A stretch of DNA of 29,460 bases, taken from NCBI GenBank assembly GCA_034331105.1, contig JAXQGB010000001.1, positions 1-29,460 on the forward strand, in the 5' to 3' direction. The position numbers and the translations under genes were made by a program. The notes beneath the pieces are model-generated. The model was not told the origin of the DNA. It made no database searches and saw only the letters and a program-made list of their open reading frames with translations. This DNA comes from Caenicola sp034331105. GTDB lineage: Bacteria > Synergistota > Synergistia > Synergistales > Synergistaceae. Below, piece after piece: positions 21,941-29,460 of the stretch. Each line of letters opens with the position of its first letter. The first letter of the stretch is position 1.

Positions 21941-23485
21941 ATGGCCAGGTACTACATCGGGTTTGACTGCGGGACAATGGGAACGAAGACGGCTATCTAC
22001 AGGGAGGACTCTGGCAGGATGGCCGAGGCGTACAGAGAAAACATAATTTCTTATCCTCACCCCGGAAGGGCTGAGATGGATCCGCGCGGTTTTGTAAGAA
22101 ATGTAGAGGAAGGGGTAAGGGAGTGCCTTCACAAATCAGGCGTAAACCCAAATGAGATAAGGGGTATCTCTGCCAGCGGAATAATATGCGGCATTGTCGG
22201 CATAAATGAAAACTGGGAACCTGTCACGCCCTTTGTCCCCTATCTGGACAACCGGGCGAGGGTAGAGGCTGAGTGGATAAAGGCCAATGTCAGCCCGGTA
22301 TGGCTGCAGGAGAGCGGCAACTGCATAGTGGACGAATTCATGCCCCCTATCATACTCAGGTGGTTTCTTAACCATTACACAGGGTTTAGGGAAAAGGCTG
22401 TTAAAGTGCTGAACAACGGACCTTTTGTGCTTGGGACTCTTGCGGGACTGAAAGCTCGTGAGGCTTTCCTTGACTGGGCTACGATGTCAGGGTGGCTGAT
22501 CGGGTATGACGCCCATACAAGGAACTGGTCGCCGAAACAGATGAAGGCGCTTGGCATTCCTATGGATATTTTGCCAAAAATAGTAAAACCCTGGGATGTA
22601 ATAGGATACCTCTGCCCTGAAGAGGCAGAAAAAATGGGACTTCCTTCTGGTATCCCGATAGTAGCCGGAGCCGGCGACACGATGCAGTCAGCGCTTGCTT
22701 CCGGCCTGATCGAACCCGGACTCAGCACAGACGTTGCCGGAACAGCATCCATATTTGCAGTTGCCGTGGATGATATGGTGGAAAAGATATCACTTGCGCC
22801 GGGCATGATGTTCGCAACAGGCACACTAGAAGATTCATATTTCTACTGGAGTATGATCAGGGCAGGAGGGCTATCGCTTCGCTGGTTCAGGGACAATGTC
22901 GCCGGATGCCCGGGAGATCCCTCCTTTTATTCTGAGATGGACGCGCTTGCCGGGGAGGTGCCTCCCGGTTCGGGGGGTGTCCTTTTTTACCCCTACCTCC
23001 AGGGTGCAGGGCCCGATATGCCGGGAGCGTGCGGGGCTTTTCTGGGACTATATGGTTCCAGCGACAGGGCGGCAATGTGGCGGTCGATACTTGAAGCCAT
23101 CGCTTTTGAATATGCCCAGATGATACAGATATACAGGGAGTGCGGTATCCCTGTCAAAGAGATAATCGGTACTGAGGGAGGGAGCAAAAGCCCACTCTGG
23201 ACGCAGATCAAGGCAGACATCCTCGGAGGCGCATACAACATACCGACAAGAAGCGAGGGCGGTCTCATGGCTGATGTTGCAGTAGCTGCATACGGGGTCG
23301 GGGACATCCAGGACCTTAAAAAAACAATGAAGGAATGGATCACCTTCAGGGGCCGTTTTGAGACCGATCCGAAAAACTATAAAATTTATCAGGACGTCTT
23401 TGCTATAAGACAGGAAATCCTGGGTTCTTCAATAAAAGATACCTTTATGGGACTGGAAAAGATAAGGAAGATCCTGGGACAGTAG
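21941..23485 (+). CDS. FGGY-family carbohydrate kinase
   Basis: This 514-aa protein has the two-domain FGGY kinase layout and uses ATP to phosphorylate a sugar or polyol. The N-terminal phosphate motif is YIGFDCGTMGTKTAIY. The FVPYLDNRARVEAEW segment resembles the substrate loop of xylulokinases (usually LWNDxR). The C-terminal ATP-binding part includes VAGAGDTMQSALASGLIEPG, DVAGTASIFAV and EIIGTEGGSKSPLWTQIKADILG. The substrate cannot be read; PYLDNRA in place of LWxDxR points to a divergent clade. GGGGGGAAA precedes the ATG. It is a single-gene unit between two terminators, with no sugar transporter nearby. Confidence 0.88.
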   Translation: MARYYIGFDCGTMGTKTAIYREDSGRMAEAYRENIISYPHPGRAEMDPRGFVRNVEEGVRECLHKSGVNPNEIRGISASGIICGIVGINENWEPVTPFVPYLDNRARVEAEWIKANVSPVWLQESGNCIVDEFMPPIILRWFLNHYTGFREKAVKVLNNGPFVLGTLAGLKAREAFLDWATMSGWLIGYDAHTRNWSPKQMKALGIPMDILPKIVKPWDVIGYLCPEEAEKMGLPSGIPIVAGAGDTMQSALASGLIEPGLSTDVAGTASIFAVAVDDMVEKISLAPGMMFATGTLEDSYFYWSMIRAGGLSLRWFRDNVAGCPGDPSFYSEMDALAGEVPPGSGGVLFYPYLQGAGPDMPGACGAFLGLYGSSDRAAMWRSILEAIAFEYAQMIQIYRECGIPVKEIIGTEGGSKSPLWTQIKADILGGAYNIPTRSEGGLMADVAVAAYGVGDIQDLKKTMKEWITFRGRFETDPKNYKIYQDVFAIRQEILGSSIKDTFMGLEKIRKILGQ

Positions 23486-23489
23486 ACAA

Positions 23490-23527
23490 AAAAGCAGGGG
23501 CCCGGAAACCTCCGTGCCCCTGCTTTT
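23490..23527. terminator. Bidirectional Rho-independent terminator
   Basis: AAAAGCAGGGGC/GCCCCTGCTTTT (23490-23501 with 23516-23527) is a perfect 12-bp stem with A and T runs on both sides. It serves the kinase on the plus strand and the CoA-transferase pair converging from the minus strand. Confidence 0.9.
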
Positions 23528-23554
23528 AAAAACTGGCAATGATCGTAACGATAA

Positions 23555-24223
23555 TCAGCAAGTCATTGCTTTCAAGTCGGGGCTGATCTCCATCTCCATA
23601 GGAGTTTTGCTCCGCAGTTCCTCCGTATCCACACCATCTGCGATCTCTTCAAGCACCATCCTGCCGTTTATGTTCCTGATAAGGCAGTATTCGGTGACTA
23701 TGACATCAACAACTCCGTGTCCTGTAAGAGGCAGTGTGCATTTATTGAGAAGCTTTGAGGTCCCGTTTTTCTCAAAATGGCGGGTCGCCACGTAGACCTT
23801 CTTCGCACCTGCAACTATGTCCATAGCTCCTCCCATGCCCGGAGTGCGGACGTTTGGTATGGTCCAGTTTGCAAGGCTGCCTTCTTGGTCCACCTGCAGG
23901 GCTCCAAGCACTGTGGCGTCGATATGTCCGCCGCGGAGGATGCCGAAGCTGACATCAGAGGAGACGAATGATCCTCCGGGCAGCACTGAAATCGGTGCTC
24001 CTCCCGCATCTATGATCCTGAGATCGTTTGGGTCTTTGGCAGGTCCTGCGTAGATCGTCCCGTTCTCGGTCTGAAGAAAGATGTTTACGCCGTCAGGCAT
24101 GAAGTTGGGGATGAGCTGCGGTATGCCAATACCCAGGTTTACCAGTGCACCGTCTTCGAGGTCTGCGGCTATCCGGCCGGCGATCCTTTCACGGGCTTCT
24201 TTTTCGTTAAGTTCTGGCAGCAT
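23555..24223 (-). CDS. CoA-transferase subunit B (AtoA/ScoB type)
   Basis: This 222-aa beta subunit of a family I CoA-transferase moves CoA between short-chain acids such as acetate, acetoacetate or butyrate. E53 in LQTENGTIYAGP is the expected catalytic Glu that forms the glutamyl-CoA thioester. GGAPISVLPGGSFVSSDVSFGILRGGHIDATVLGALQVDQEG and GMGGAMDIVAGAKKV are family hallmarks. ATG at 24223 is chosen because GGAGGA lies 7 nt upstream on the minus strand. It overlaps the end of subunit A by 17 bp, so the subunits are coupled. It suggests fatty-acid or keto-acid catabolism from amino-acid fermentation; the acid pair used is not clear. Confidence 0.92.
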   Translation of the reverse strand: MLPELNEKEARERIAGRIAADLEDGALVNLGIGIPQLIPNFMPDGVNIFLQTENGTIYAGPAKDPNDLRIIDAGGAPISVLPGGSFVSSDVSFGILRGGHIDATVLGALQVDQEGSLANWTIPNVRTPGMGGAMDIVAGAKKVYVATRHFEKNGTSKLLNKCTLPLTGHGVVDVIVTEYCLIRNINGRMVLEEIADGVDTEELRSKTPMEMEISPDLKAMTC

Positions 24224-24914
24224 AGCTGTTTCCTCCTTTAAGCACGAGCGCATCAATGAAGATACCTGGCGTTATAACATTGTTCGGGTCGATCTCTCCG
24301 ATGGGGACGACCTCGTCTACCTCTGCAATGACCATGTCAGCTGCTGCAGCCATCACAGGGTTGAAGTTCCTGCCTGTTCCGTAATAGATCAGGTTGCCTG
24401 CCTCATCGGCCTTGTATGCCCTTATGAAGGCGATATCGGCCCTCAAGGGACGTTCAAGGATGAATTTCCTGCCATCAAGTTCTACAGTCTGCCTGTTTTT
24501 CTCATATGCGGTATCCACCCCTGTCGGGGTAAGGAAACCTCCGAGCCCGGCACCGCCGGTCCTGATCCTTTCCACAAGTGTTCCCATTGGGTTGAGTTCG
24601 ATATCGATCTCTCCCTTTGCGAACATTTCCTGCGCGACCGCGTTGAGTCCCATATGAGATATGACCATGGAGCTTACCTGCCTGTTGACAATAAGCCTTG
24701 CGACGCCCACAGGTCCCGGTACTTTGGAGTTGCAGTGGCTTGCATCCACGCATATTACCCTGATTTTGCCGGTCCCCTGATCGTGCAGCGCATCGATGAT
24801 GGTGTAGGGCACTCCGCCGTAGTTGAATCCGCCAAGCATTACCGTGGTGCCTTCTCTTACCTTGCCTGCTGCCTCTTCCGGGGTTATTATTGGTTTGATA
24901 AAAGGTTTGGTCAT
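24207..24914 (-). CDS. CoA-transferase subunit A (AtoD/ScoA type)
   Basis: This 235-aa alpha subunit partners subunit B. The N-terminal motif GTTVMLGGFNYGGVPYTIIDAL, the central ELNPMGTLVERIRTGGAGLGGFLTPTGVDT and FNPVMAAAADMVIAEVDEVV are typical of the AtoD/ScoA family. ATG 24914 gives the usual family length, with GAGAGGAG a little far upstream (about 12 nt); in-frame starts further upstream have no ribosome-binding site. It is the first gene of the pair and diverges from the RocB-like peptidase gene. Confidence 0.9.
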   Translation of the reverse strand: MTKPFIKPIITPEEAAGKVREGTTVMLGGFNYGGVPYTIIDALHDQGTGKIRVICVDASHCNSKVPGPVGVARLIVNRQVSSMVISHMGLNAVAQEMFAKGEIDIELNPMGTLVERIRTGGAGLGGFLTPTGVDTAYEKNRQTVELDGRKFILERPLRADIAFIRAYKADEAGNLIYYGTGRNFNPVMAAAADMVIAEVDEVVPIGEIDPNNVITPGIFIDALVLKGGNSYAART

Positions 24915-24971
24915 CTTTACAGCTGCACTCCTCTCTATTTTAAAAAGATTAGGAGAGAGTTTCATGGCAAC

Positions 24972-24999
24972 AATATATAATGTCAAGTAGGCACTGCAA
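24972..24999 (-). promoter_or_regulatory. Candidate promoter for the CoA-transferase operon
   Basis: On the minus strand TTGCAG (24999-24994), a 16-nt spacer and TATATT (24977-24972) lie about 58 nt before the subunit A start. The plus-strand promoter for the RocB-like gene in the same gap is unclear. Confidence 0.35.
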
Positions 25000-25036
25000 T
25001 ATTGAGAATTTTCAATTTTTCACGGAGGCGGTCAAC

Positions 25037-26650
25037 TTGTCCAAAAGAGATAAATTGCTGAAAATGATAGAGGAGCTTGTCTCTATTCCCAGTGTTACAG
25101 AGAGTAAAAATGAAAGTTTGCCCGGTATTTGGATCAAGGAAAGGCTTGAAAATCTCCCTTATTTCATTGAAAAAAAGGACCATCTTATATGGGTGGAAAC
25201 GCCGCTTGAAGGATCTGACGAAAAACTGCATTCATTGGTGGCAAGGGTGGATGCCTCAGTTCCGACAGAGAGGACTGTACTTCTGATCGGACATTATGAC
25301 GTAGTCGATGTAAGAGTCTACGGGGAGATGGCGAAGGACTCTTTTGATGTTAAAAAGATAACTGGACTGCTGAACAAAGATAATGAAGATGTTATCTACG
25401 GTCGCGGAACGATGGATATGAAGTGCGGGATCGCCCTCGAACTGGATATTATTGAAGAATTTGCCCAAAACAGGGAGCTCTACGATGTAAATATAGCAGC
25501 AGCTTTCGTAGGAGACGAAGAAAACGCCTCTGCGGGAATGAGGGGCCTCCTCCCTGTTTTATCTAAGATGAAGGAAGACGGGACCGACTTTCTTGCAGCG
25601 ATAAACACAGAACCGGGCGAGGCCGGTTATTCGGGTGAGAGCGGGCCGATGATATTCCTGGGCACGCTGGGAAAGTTGATGCCTAGCTTTTACGTCAGAG
25701 GGAGGGCTTCTCATGTAGGCAACTATTACAGCGGTTTTTCATCAGCTTTGGCCCTCTCCAGGATCGTATCCTATCTTGAAGGCAATCCCCATCTTGCCGA
25801 CCCCCTGAACGGGAAATGCGAACCATCCTGGATATGCCTTGACATGGCATTGATGAGGGAGGGTTACAGCACAACCGTGCCGGACAGAGGATATGCATAC
25901 TTCAACTGCTTTACTACGACCAACACCCCGGCAGATGTCATGGAACAGATGAAAGTCATGGCGGAGTATGCGATGGACCAGACGCTGGCACAGCTGACAG
26001 GTTCGTACAGAAGCCTCGTGGCGATCGGTCATGAGGCAAAAAGCTTCGATGTTCCGCGGCCAAAGGTCTACTCTCTGGATGAGTTAACAGAGACAGCGCG
26101 ATTAAATTCCGGGCCGCTTTTTAACGAAGAGCTTGCCTCCTTCATAAGGGACCTGCCGCCCGGAGATATGAGGGAGAGAGGGCTTGCGGTCACGGACAGG
26201 ATAGCCGAAATGTCCGGACTGGAAGGGCCTTATGCCATATGCTTTTTCCTTCCTCCCTGGCTTCCCGTAAGGACAGATCTTACAGAAGAGAGACGCGACA
26301 GGCAGACAGTTCAGGCAGCCGGGAAGATAAAAAAATATCTGGAAGAAAACTTCGGCATGGAGCTGAAAGAAGTCGAATTTTTTGCCGGCCTTTGCGACCT
26401 AAGCTATGTGGGTGCGAAAGTATCGGCCGATGATCTTAAAGCGCTTGAGAAAAACATGCCGGGCTGGGGAGACATATACAGTATTCCGATGAAAGAAATG
26501 CAATCACTGGGACTTCCAGTGATCAACCTGGGGCCGAGCGGAGAAGATGCGCACAAGAAAACGGAGAGGCTGAGGCTTGGATATTCTCTTGACATACTTC
26601 CGGAACTGCTCCGTTACGCTGTAAGGAAGGTGTCGGAAACTGTAGAGTGA
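25037..26650 (+). CDS. M20-family peptidase, RocB-like
   Basis: This 537-aa M20 metallopeptidase is of the long RocB type (arginine-utilisation protein RocB, about 540 aa). Metal-site motifs are LLIGHYDVVDV, YGRGTMDMKCGIALELDII, VGDEENASAGMRG and INTEPGEAGY, and RASHVGNYYSGFSSALAL resembles the dimerisation-domain entry. The conserved RocB-like end is PVINLGPSGEDAHKKTERLRLGYSLDILPELL. TTG at 25037 is chosen because GGAGG lies 8 nt upstream; the frame is open further upstream but without a ribosome-binding site. No signal peptide is seen. The substrate is uncertain; RocB's own reaction is poorly defined. It diverges from the CoA-transferase genes, fitting peptide and amino-acid catabolism. Confidence 0.9.
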   Translation: MSKRDKLLKMIEELVSIPSVTESKNESLPGIWIKERLENLPYFIEKKDHLIWVETPLEGSDEKLHSLVARVDASVPTERTVLLIGHYDVVDVRVYGEMAKDSFDVKKITGLLNKDNEDVIYGRGTMDMKCGIALELDIIEEFAQNRELYDVNIAAAFVGDEENASAGMRGLLPVLSKMKEDGTDFLAAINTEPGEAGYSGESGPMIFLGTLGKLMPSFYVRGRASHVGNYYSGFSSALALSRIVSYLEGNPHLADPLNGKCEPSWICLDMALMREGYSTTVPDRGYAYFNCFTTTNTPADVMEQMKVMAEYAMDQTLAQLTGSYRSLVAIGHEAKSFDVPRPKVYSLDELTETARLNSGPLFNEELASFIRDLPPGDMRERGLAVTDRIAEMSGLEGPYAICFFLPPWLPVRTDLTEERRDRQTVQAAGKIKKYLEENFGMELKEVEFFAGLCDLSYVGAKVSADDLKALEKNMPGWGDIYSIPMKEMQSLGLPVINLGPSGEDAHKKTERLRLGYSLDILPELLRYAVRKVSETVE

Positions 26651-26795
26651 GGCATGAAGCATCGCCGTCGGATGATTTTCCTGTGCTTTATGGTAGAATC
26701 TCATTAATGGTTTATACTAACCGAAATTTACCCTTGTCCCGCATGAAAGCATCTGACAGGACCGTAATATTTAAGAGGCATTGTAATTCATAAAC

Positions 26796-26812
26796 GGACA
26801 TATCAAATGTCC
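26796..26812. repeat. Small inverted repeat before the GNAT gene
   Basis: GGACAT and ATGTCC form a perfect 6-bp inverted repeat with a 5-bp centre, 28 bp before the ATG. It may be an operator. The rest of 26651-26840 has no gene or clear promoter. Confidence 0.3.
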
Positions 26813-26840
26813 TGCATCAAAAAAGGAGAAGGATCTATAA

Positions 26841-27320
26841 ATGCTGGATGAAGAGGTTCGAATACGTCCTGCCGAACCGGAAGAAGCGGAGCTTCTTTCT
26901 GATGTTGCATGGCGTTCGAAGGAGTACTGGGAATACCCGGTAGATATGATGATTCACTTCCGCGATTTTCTTACTATAACAGATGACTTTATTGAAAAAA
27001 ATCCTACGTACCTTGCAGAAAACGAAGAGACCGGAGAGATAATAGGTTTTTATTCCCTTGAGCTTTTTGAAGATTCCAAGTGGTGGATCAGGCATCTCTG
27101 GGTAGTGCCCGAGCGCATCGGCACCGGCGTGGGCGGAGAACTCTTCCTGCATGCCTGTGAAATTGCCGAGACCGTAGGCGCAGATGAACTGAACATCATT
27201 GCAGACCCGAATGTAGAAGAATTCTATCTCCATATGGGTGCGGAAAAAGCAGGGGAAAAGACACAAAAAGCCGGCGGTGTTGACAGAAAATTGCCTATAC
27301 TCCTGATCAGGCTGCACTGA
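26841..27320 (+). CDS. GNAT family N-acetyltransferase
   Basis: This 159-aa GNAT protein starts VRIRPAEPEEAELLSDVAWRSKEYWEY and has WWIRHLWVVPERIGTGVGGELFLHACEIA, where the beta4 strand leads into the acetyl-CoA loop (R/Q-x-x-G-x-G/A pattern: RIGTGVGG). The C-terminus NVEEFYLHMGAEKAGE is the usual YxxxGF/A-like end. GGAGAAGGA precedes the ATG. The substrate is unknown. It lies 3 nt before the helicase gene, so the two are probably co-transcribed; whether their functions are linked is not known. Confidence 0.85.
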   Translation: MLDEEVRIRPAEPEEAELLSDVAWRSKEYWEYPVDMMIHFRDFLTITDDFIEKNPTYLAENEETGEIIGFYSLELFEDSKWWIRHLWVVPERIGTGVGGELFLHACEIAETVGADELNIIADPNVEEFYLHMGAEKAGEKTQKAGGVDRKLPILLIRLH

Positions 27321-27323
27321 TCC

Positions 27324-28898
27324 ATGTTTTACAGCTGGCAGAACGACGCGGTAGAAGCAATAGGAAAAAAAAGCGCGATACTGTCTGCTCCTACAGGAAG
27401 CGGTAAAACCTGGGTGGCTTATGTCTGGGCAGGACTGATGGATCCTTCGGGTGAAACTTCCGAACCTTCCGGAAGAGTAATTTTTACAGCTCCCATAAAG
27501 GCTCTCTCAAATGAACGTTATATGGAATTGAGGTCAATGGGTTTTGATGCGGGACTTGAAACCGGAGATTTCAAAAAGAACGCCGGAGCTCAAGTGCTCT
27601 GCTGTACGCAGGAAATATACACCCTCAAGTATGCCCACATCCCCGGGCAAAAAGTAATAGTGGACGAATTTCATTTCATCTTCAATGATCCCGACAGAAC
27701 AAGAGCATACATAGACGGGCTGAGGTCAACGTCCCTTGACAGCGACATCCTTGTCATGTCAGCCACATTCGGAAACCCTGACGTGATAAGGAAATATCTT
27801 GAAGAGACCGCAATGCGTGATTTCGTTCTCTATGAGACGGACAAAAGGGTGACAGACCTCATCTTTTGCAGAAGCGGCTTGCGTTTTTCAAAAATACACG
27901 ATGCTCTGGTCTTTGTTTTTTCAAAAAAAGGAGCTGAGTGGCTTGCGGCTCAGATATCAAGGTATCGCCAGAAAATCAGCAGGAGTCAGAGAGCCAGGCT
28001 GAGGGAGATAGCGGAGATACTTGATGTGGGATATGTCCCGGATATTATGCTCAGGGGCGTCGGAATATACGTCGGTTCCTTTTTGCCAAAAGAAAAATTG
28101 CTCGTTGAAATGGCTTTCAGGGAGAGGATCCTGGACGTGGTCGTAGGTACCGACGCACTTTCCCTTGGAGTCAATCTGCCTGCTGAGACCGTTGTATTCG
28201 GTCAGATGGCAAAGTTTATTGACGGACCGCTGACAAAAAATGAATTCCTCCAGATGGCAGGACGGGCCGGAAGAAAAGGGTTTTTCAACCCCGGATATGT
28301 CACTTATATACCAAGGAGCAAGTGCGAACACCACGATTACGACACAGGTCTCCTTTACCTTGAGACTCTCGACATGCCTTGTGAAGAGGCAGAGATAATG
28401 CTCCAGCCTGCTGTAGGAAAACTTCTCAAACAGGAAGTCACCATAGAAGAAGAGGCAAAGATGGTAGCGGAATTTTCACTCCCCAGGCGGCGATACAAAG
28501 AGGTCGCCGAAGAGGTGGAAGAACTCCTGAGGAACATAAGGAGGATGCTTAACGATATTAAAGACCAGAAACTCAGAAAAAGTGTGCGCAAGATCCTTGC
28601 GGACATTTGGAGCGATGAAATGGAAGCTGAGTACAATATAGCGATCGCAGTGCTTTTTGCGGAGCAGAAGTCTCCGGAAGCAATGGATGCGGCAGATATA
28701 ATGCGCAAGAGTGAGAGAAATTACCTGCAGGCGCTTCTTAAAATCAAAAGGTTCTCCAACAGGTTGCCGGAAGGTTACAATTTTTCTCATATGGGGCAGA
28801 TAGACTATGTAGTAAACCAGATAGACGCTTCAGTTTTTGGATTTGAAGAAAAGATACACCAGATAAAATTGACAGAGGAAACATGGGAGACCAAGTAA
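27324..28898 (+). CDS. Short Ski2-like DEAD/DEAH-box helicase (DEFH type)
   Basis: This 524-aa SF2 helicase has motif I APTGSGKTW (22-30), motif Ia TAPIKALSNERY (55-66), motif II DEFH (114-117), motif III SAT (146-148) and motif VI QMAGRAGRKG (310-319). DALSLGVNLPAETVVF is motif V. These place it in the Ski2/Mtr4-like group, but it is much shorter than the usual 700-1000 aa: only the two RecA domains and a helical C-terminal part of about 190 aa (EVAEEVEELLRNIRRML, heptad-like) are present. The ATG lies 3 nt after the GNAT stop with a weak ribosome-binding site. It may act in RNA turnover or DNA repair. Confidence 0.9.
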   Translation: MFYSWQNDAVEAIGKKSAILSAPTGSGKTWVAYVWAGLMDPSGETSEPSGRVIFTAPIKALSNERYMELRSMGFDAGLETGDFKKNAGAQVLCCTQEIYTLKYAHIPGQKVIVDEFHFIFNDPDRTRAYIDGLRSTSLDSDILVMSATFGNPDVIRKYLEETAMRDFVLYETDKRVTDLIFCRSGLRFSKIHDALVFVFSKKGAEWLAAQISRYRQKISRSQRARLREIAEILDVGYVPDIMLRGVGIYVGSFLPKEKLLVEMAFRERILDVVVGTDALSLGVNLPAETVVFGQMAKFIDGPLTKNEFLQMAGRAGRKGFFNPGYVTYIPRSKCEHHDYDTGLLYLETLDMPCEEAEIMLQPAVGKLLKQEVTIEEEAKMVAEFSLPRRRYKEVAEEVEELLRNIRRMLNDIKDQKLRKSVRKILADIWSDEMEAEYNIAIAVLFAEQKSPEAMDAADIMRKSERNYLQALLKIKRFSNRLPEGYNFSHMGQIDYVVNQIDASVFGFEEKIHQIKLTEETWETK

Positions 28899-29428
28899 CA
28901 AAACATAGTCACTTAAGCCTCCGTAAAACTACTTTAATAAAAATCATTTGATTTTCGATATATGATATTCCTTCTATATTCCAACTTTCCCAAAAACATT
29001 TCACGAATAGCAGCCCCTGAGACAACAAGAATAAAACATCTTCACAATCAGATAATGTTCTATTAAAACTTTTGCAAATAAAAAGAGATATTCCATAAAC
29101 AAAAAGTCAAATTTAGATGACATAAAAAACTTATGGTTAATTAACTTCCCTCAAAATACCAACAATAGCGAAAAAATGCACAAACATATATCTACGGTTT
29201 CGATAATAAATAAGAAGAATCATCATTTTTCAAGCAATATATTTATATGTATTATATGAATGTTTAGCTTTTCTGCTTGTATTAAGCAAAAGTATTTTTG
29301 TCTGAAAGGCTGAAGTCTGTATTGAAAGCAGCATCTGTTTTTTACCCCTGTTGGGGCAGGCGCAATTTTTTTTATAATTCAAGACTTCATGTTAAGGAAG
29401 TCAGTAAGCACAAGGAGGGAGAGAGGGC
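28899..29428. other. 530-bp AT-rich gene-free region
   Basis: I see no coding region above chance length, no tRNA and no repeat array here. The stretch is strongly AT-rich with short poly-A and poly-T runs. A small CCCC-TGTT-GGGG hairpin and a TATAAT lie near the right end, before the next gene. No clear terminator for the helicase gene is visible. Confidence 0.5.
29351..29378 (+). promoter_or_regulatory. Candidate promoter for the last gene
   Basis: TATAAT (29373-29378) with TTGGGG 16 nt upstream (29351-29356) lies 50 nt before the ATG at 29429. The -35 is poor. Confidence 0.4.
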
Positions 29429-29460
29429 ATGGAACTGATACAGAAACACCCGATACTTGA
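29429..29460 (+). CDS. 5' end of an unidentified gene
   Basis: ATG at 29429 follows AAGGAGGG with roughly 10-nt spacing and opens a frame to the window end (MELIQKHPIL...). Ten residues are too few to identify it. The start recalls small (2Fe-2S)-binding proteins of amino-acid oxidase complexes, which often begin with a similar HPIL segment, but this is a guess. Confidence 0.6.
   Translation, partial: MELIQKHPIL

Noticed and set aside
24915..24986. N-terminal extension of CoA-transferase subunit A
   Set aside because: The added residues do not look like the family and no ribosome-binding site precedes the upstream ATG codons.
28899..29428. CRISPR array, tRNA or hidden gene in the AT-rich gap
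   Set aside because: No regularly spaced repeats, no tRNA-like TPsiC arm and no frame with a ribosome-binding site were seen.

Overview
This window looks like chromosomal DNA from an anaerobic, amino-acid- or peptide-fermenting bacterium of moderate G+C content. The gene mix is two M20 peptidases, a C45-type amidase, a ferritin, a solo flavin reductase, a corrinoid methyltransferase island, an AtoDA-type CoA-transferase and a RocB-like peptidase. It fits Synergistota or a similar strict anaerobe, but this is inference from gene content; no phylogenetic marker was searched.

Layout. Positions 1-771 are the downstream end of an rRNA operon. The 3' end of a normal 5S rRNA and its terminator come first. 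A second 5S copy follows that has lost its 5' end and is split by a structured 133-nt insertion. It is followed by a second copy of the terminator, and two small elements with near-identical 22-bp inverted termini sit beside these copies. Positions 772-1778 (minus) hold two tandem GNAT acetyltransferases. Positions 1947-5873 (plus) hold ferritin (with a PerR-like operator), a flavin reductase, a TIGR02757 protein, an M20 amidohydrolase and an unrecognised 221-aa protein. 

Positions 6092-19756 are the core of the window, a corrinoid-dependent demethylation island. A minus-strand RpiR regulator lies divergent from an ornithine cyclodeaminase-family dehydrogenase. Then come a UroD/MtaA-type methyltransferase fused to a thioredoxin-like domain, a non-pyrrolysine MttB-family methyltransferase, its corrinoid protein, a BCCT transporter, a hydantoinase/oxoprolinase-like ASKHA protein, a RACo-like 2Fe-2S/ASKHA corrinoid activator, a CobW-like GTPase and a methionine-synthase-activation-like protein. 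The simplest model is that BCCT imports a betaine-type quaternary amine, MttB moves a methyl group to the corrinoid protein, and the UroD-type enzyme passes it to an acceptor. RACo and its neighbours would repair oxidised Co(II) corrinoid, and the dehydrogenase would process the demethylated amino acid. The substrate and the methyl acceptor cannot be read from sequence. The UroD-type enzyme is the oddest part: the usual His of the zinc motif is Phe, an extra Cys is present, and a CxxC thioredoxin fold is attached.

Positions 19881-28898 return to housekeeping and catabolic genes: RsmG (minus), a C45-like Ntn-hydrolase, an FGGY kinase, CoA-transferase subunits A and B (minus), a RocB-like M20 peptidase, a GNAT protein and a short Ski2-like DEFH helicase. 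About 530 bp of AT-rich DNA without a gene follows, and the window ends 32 nt into a new gene. Several starts were placed downstream of the first possible codon because a Shine-Dalgarno sequence fits the later one better.
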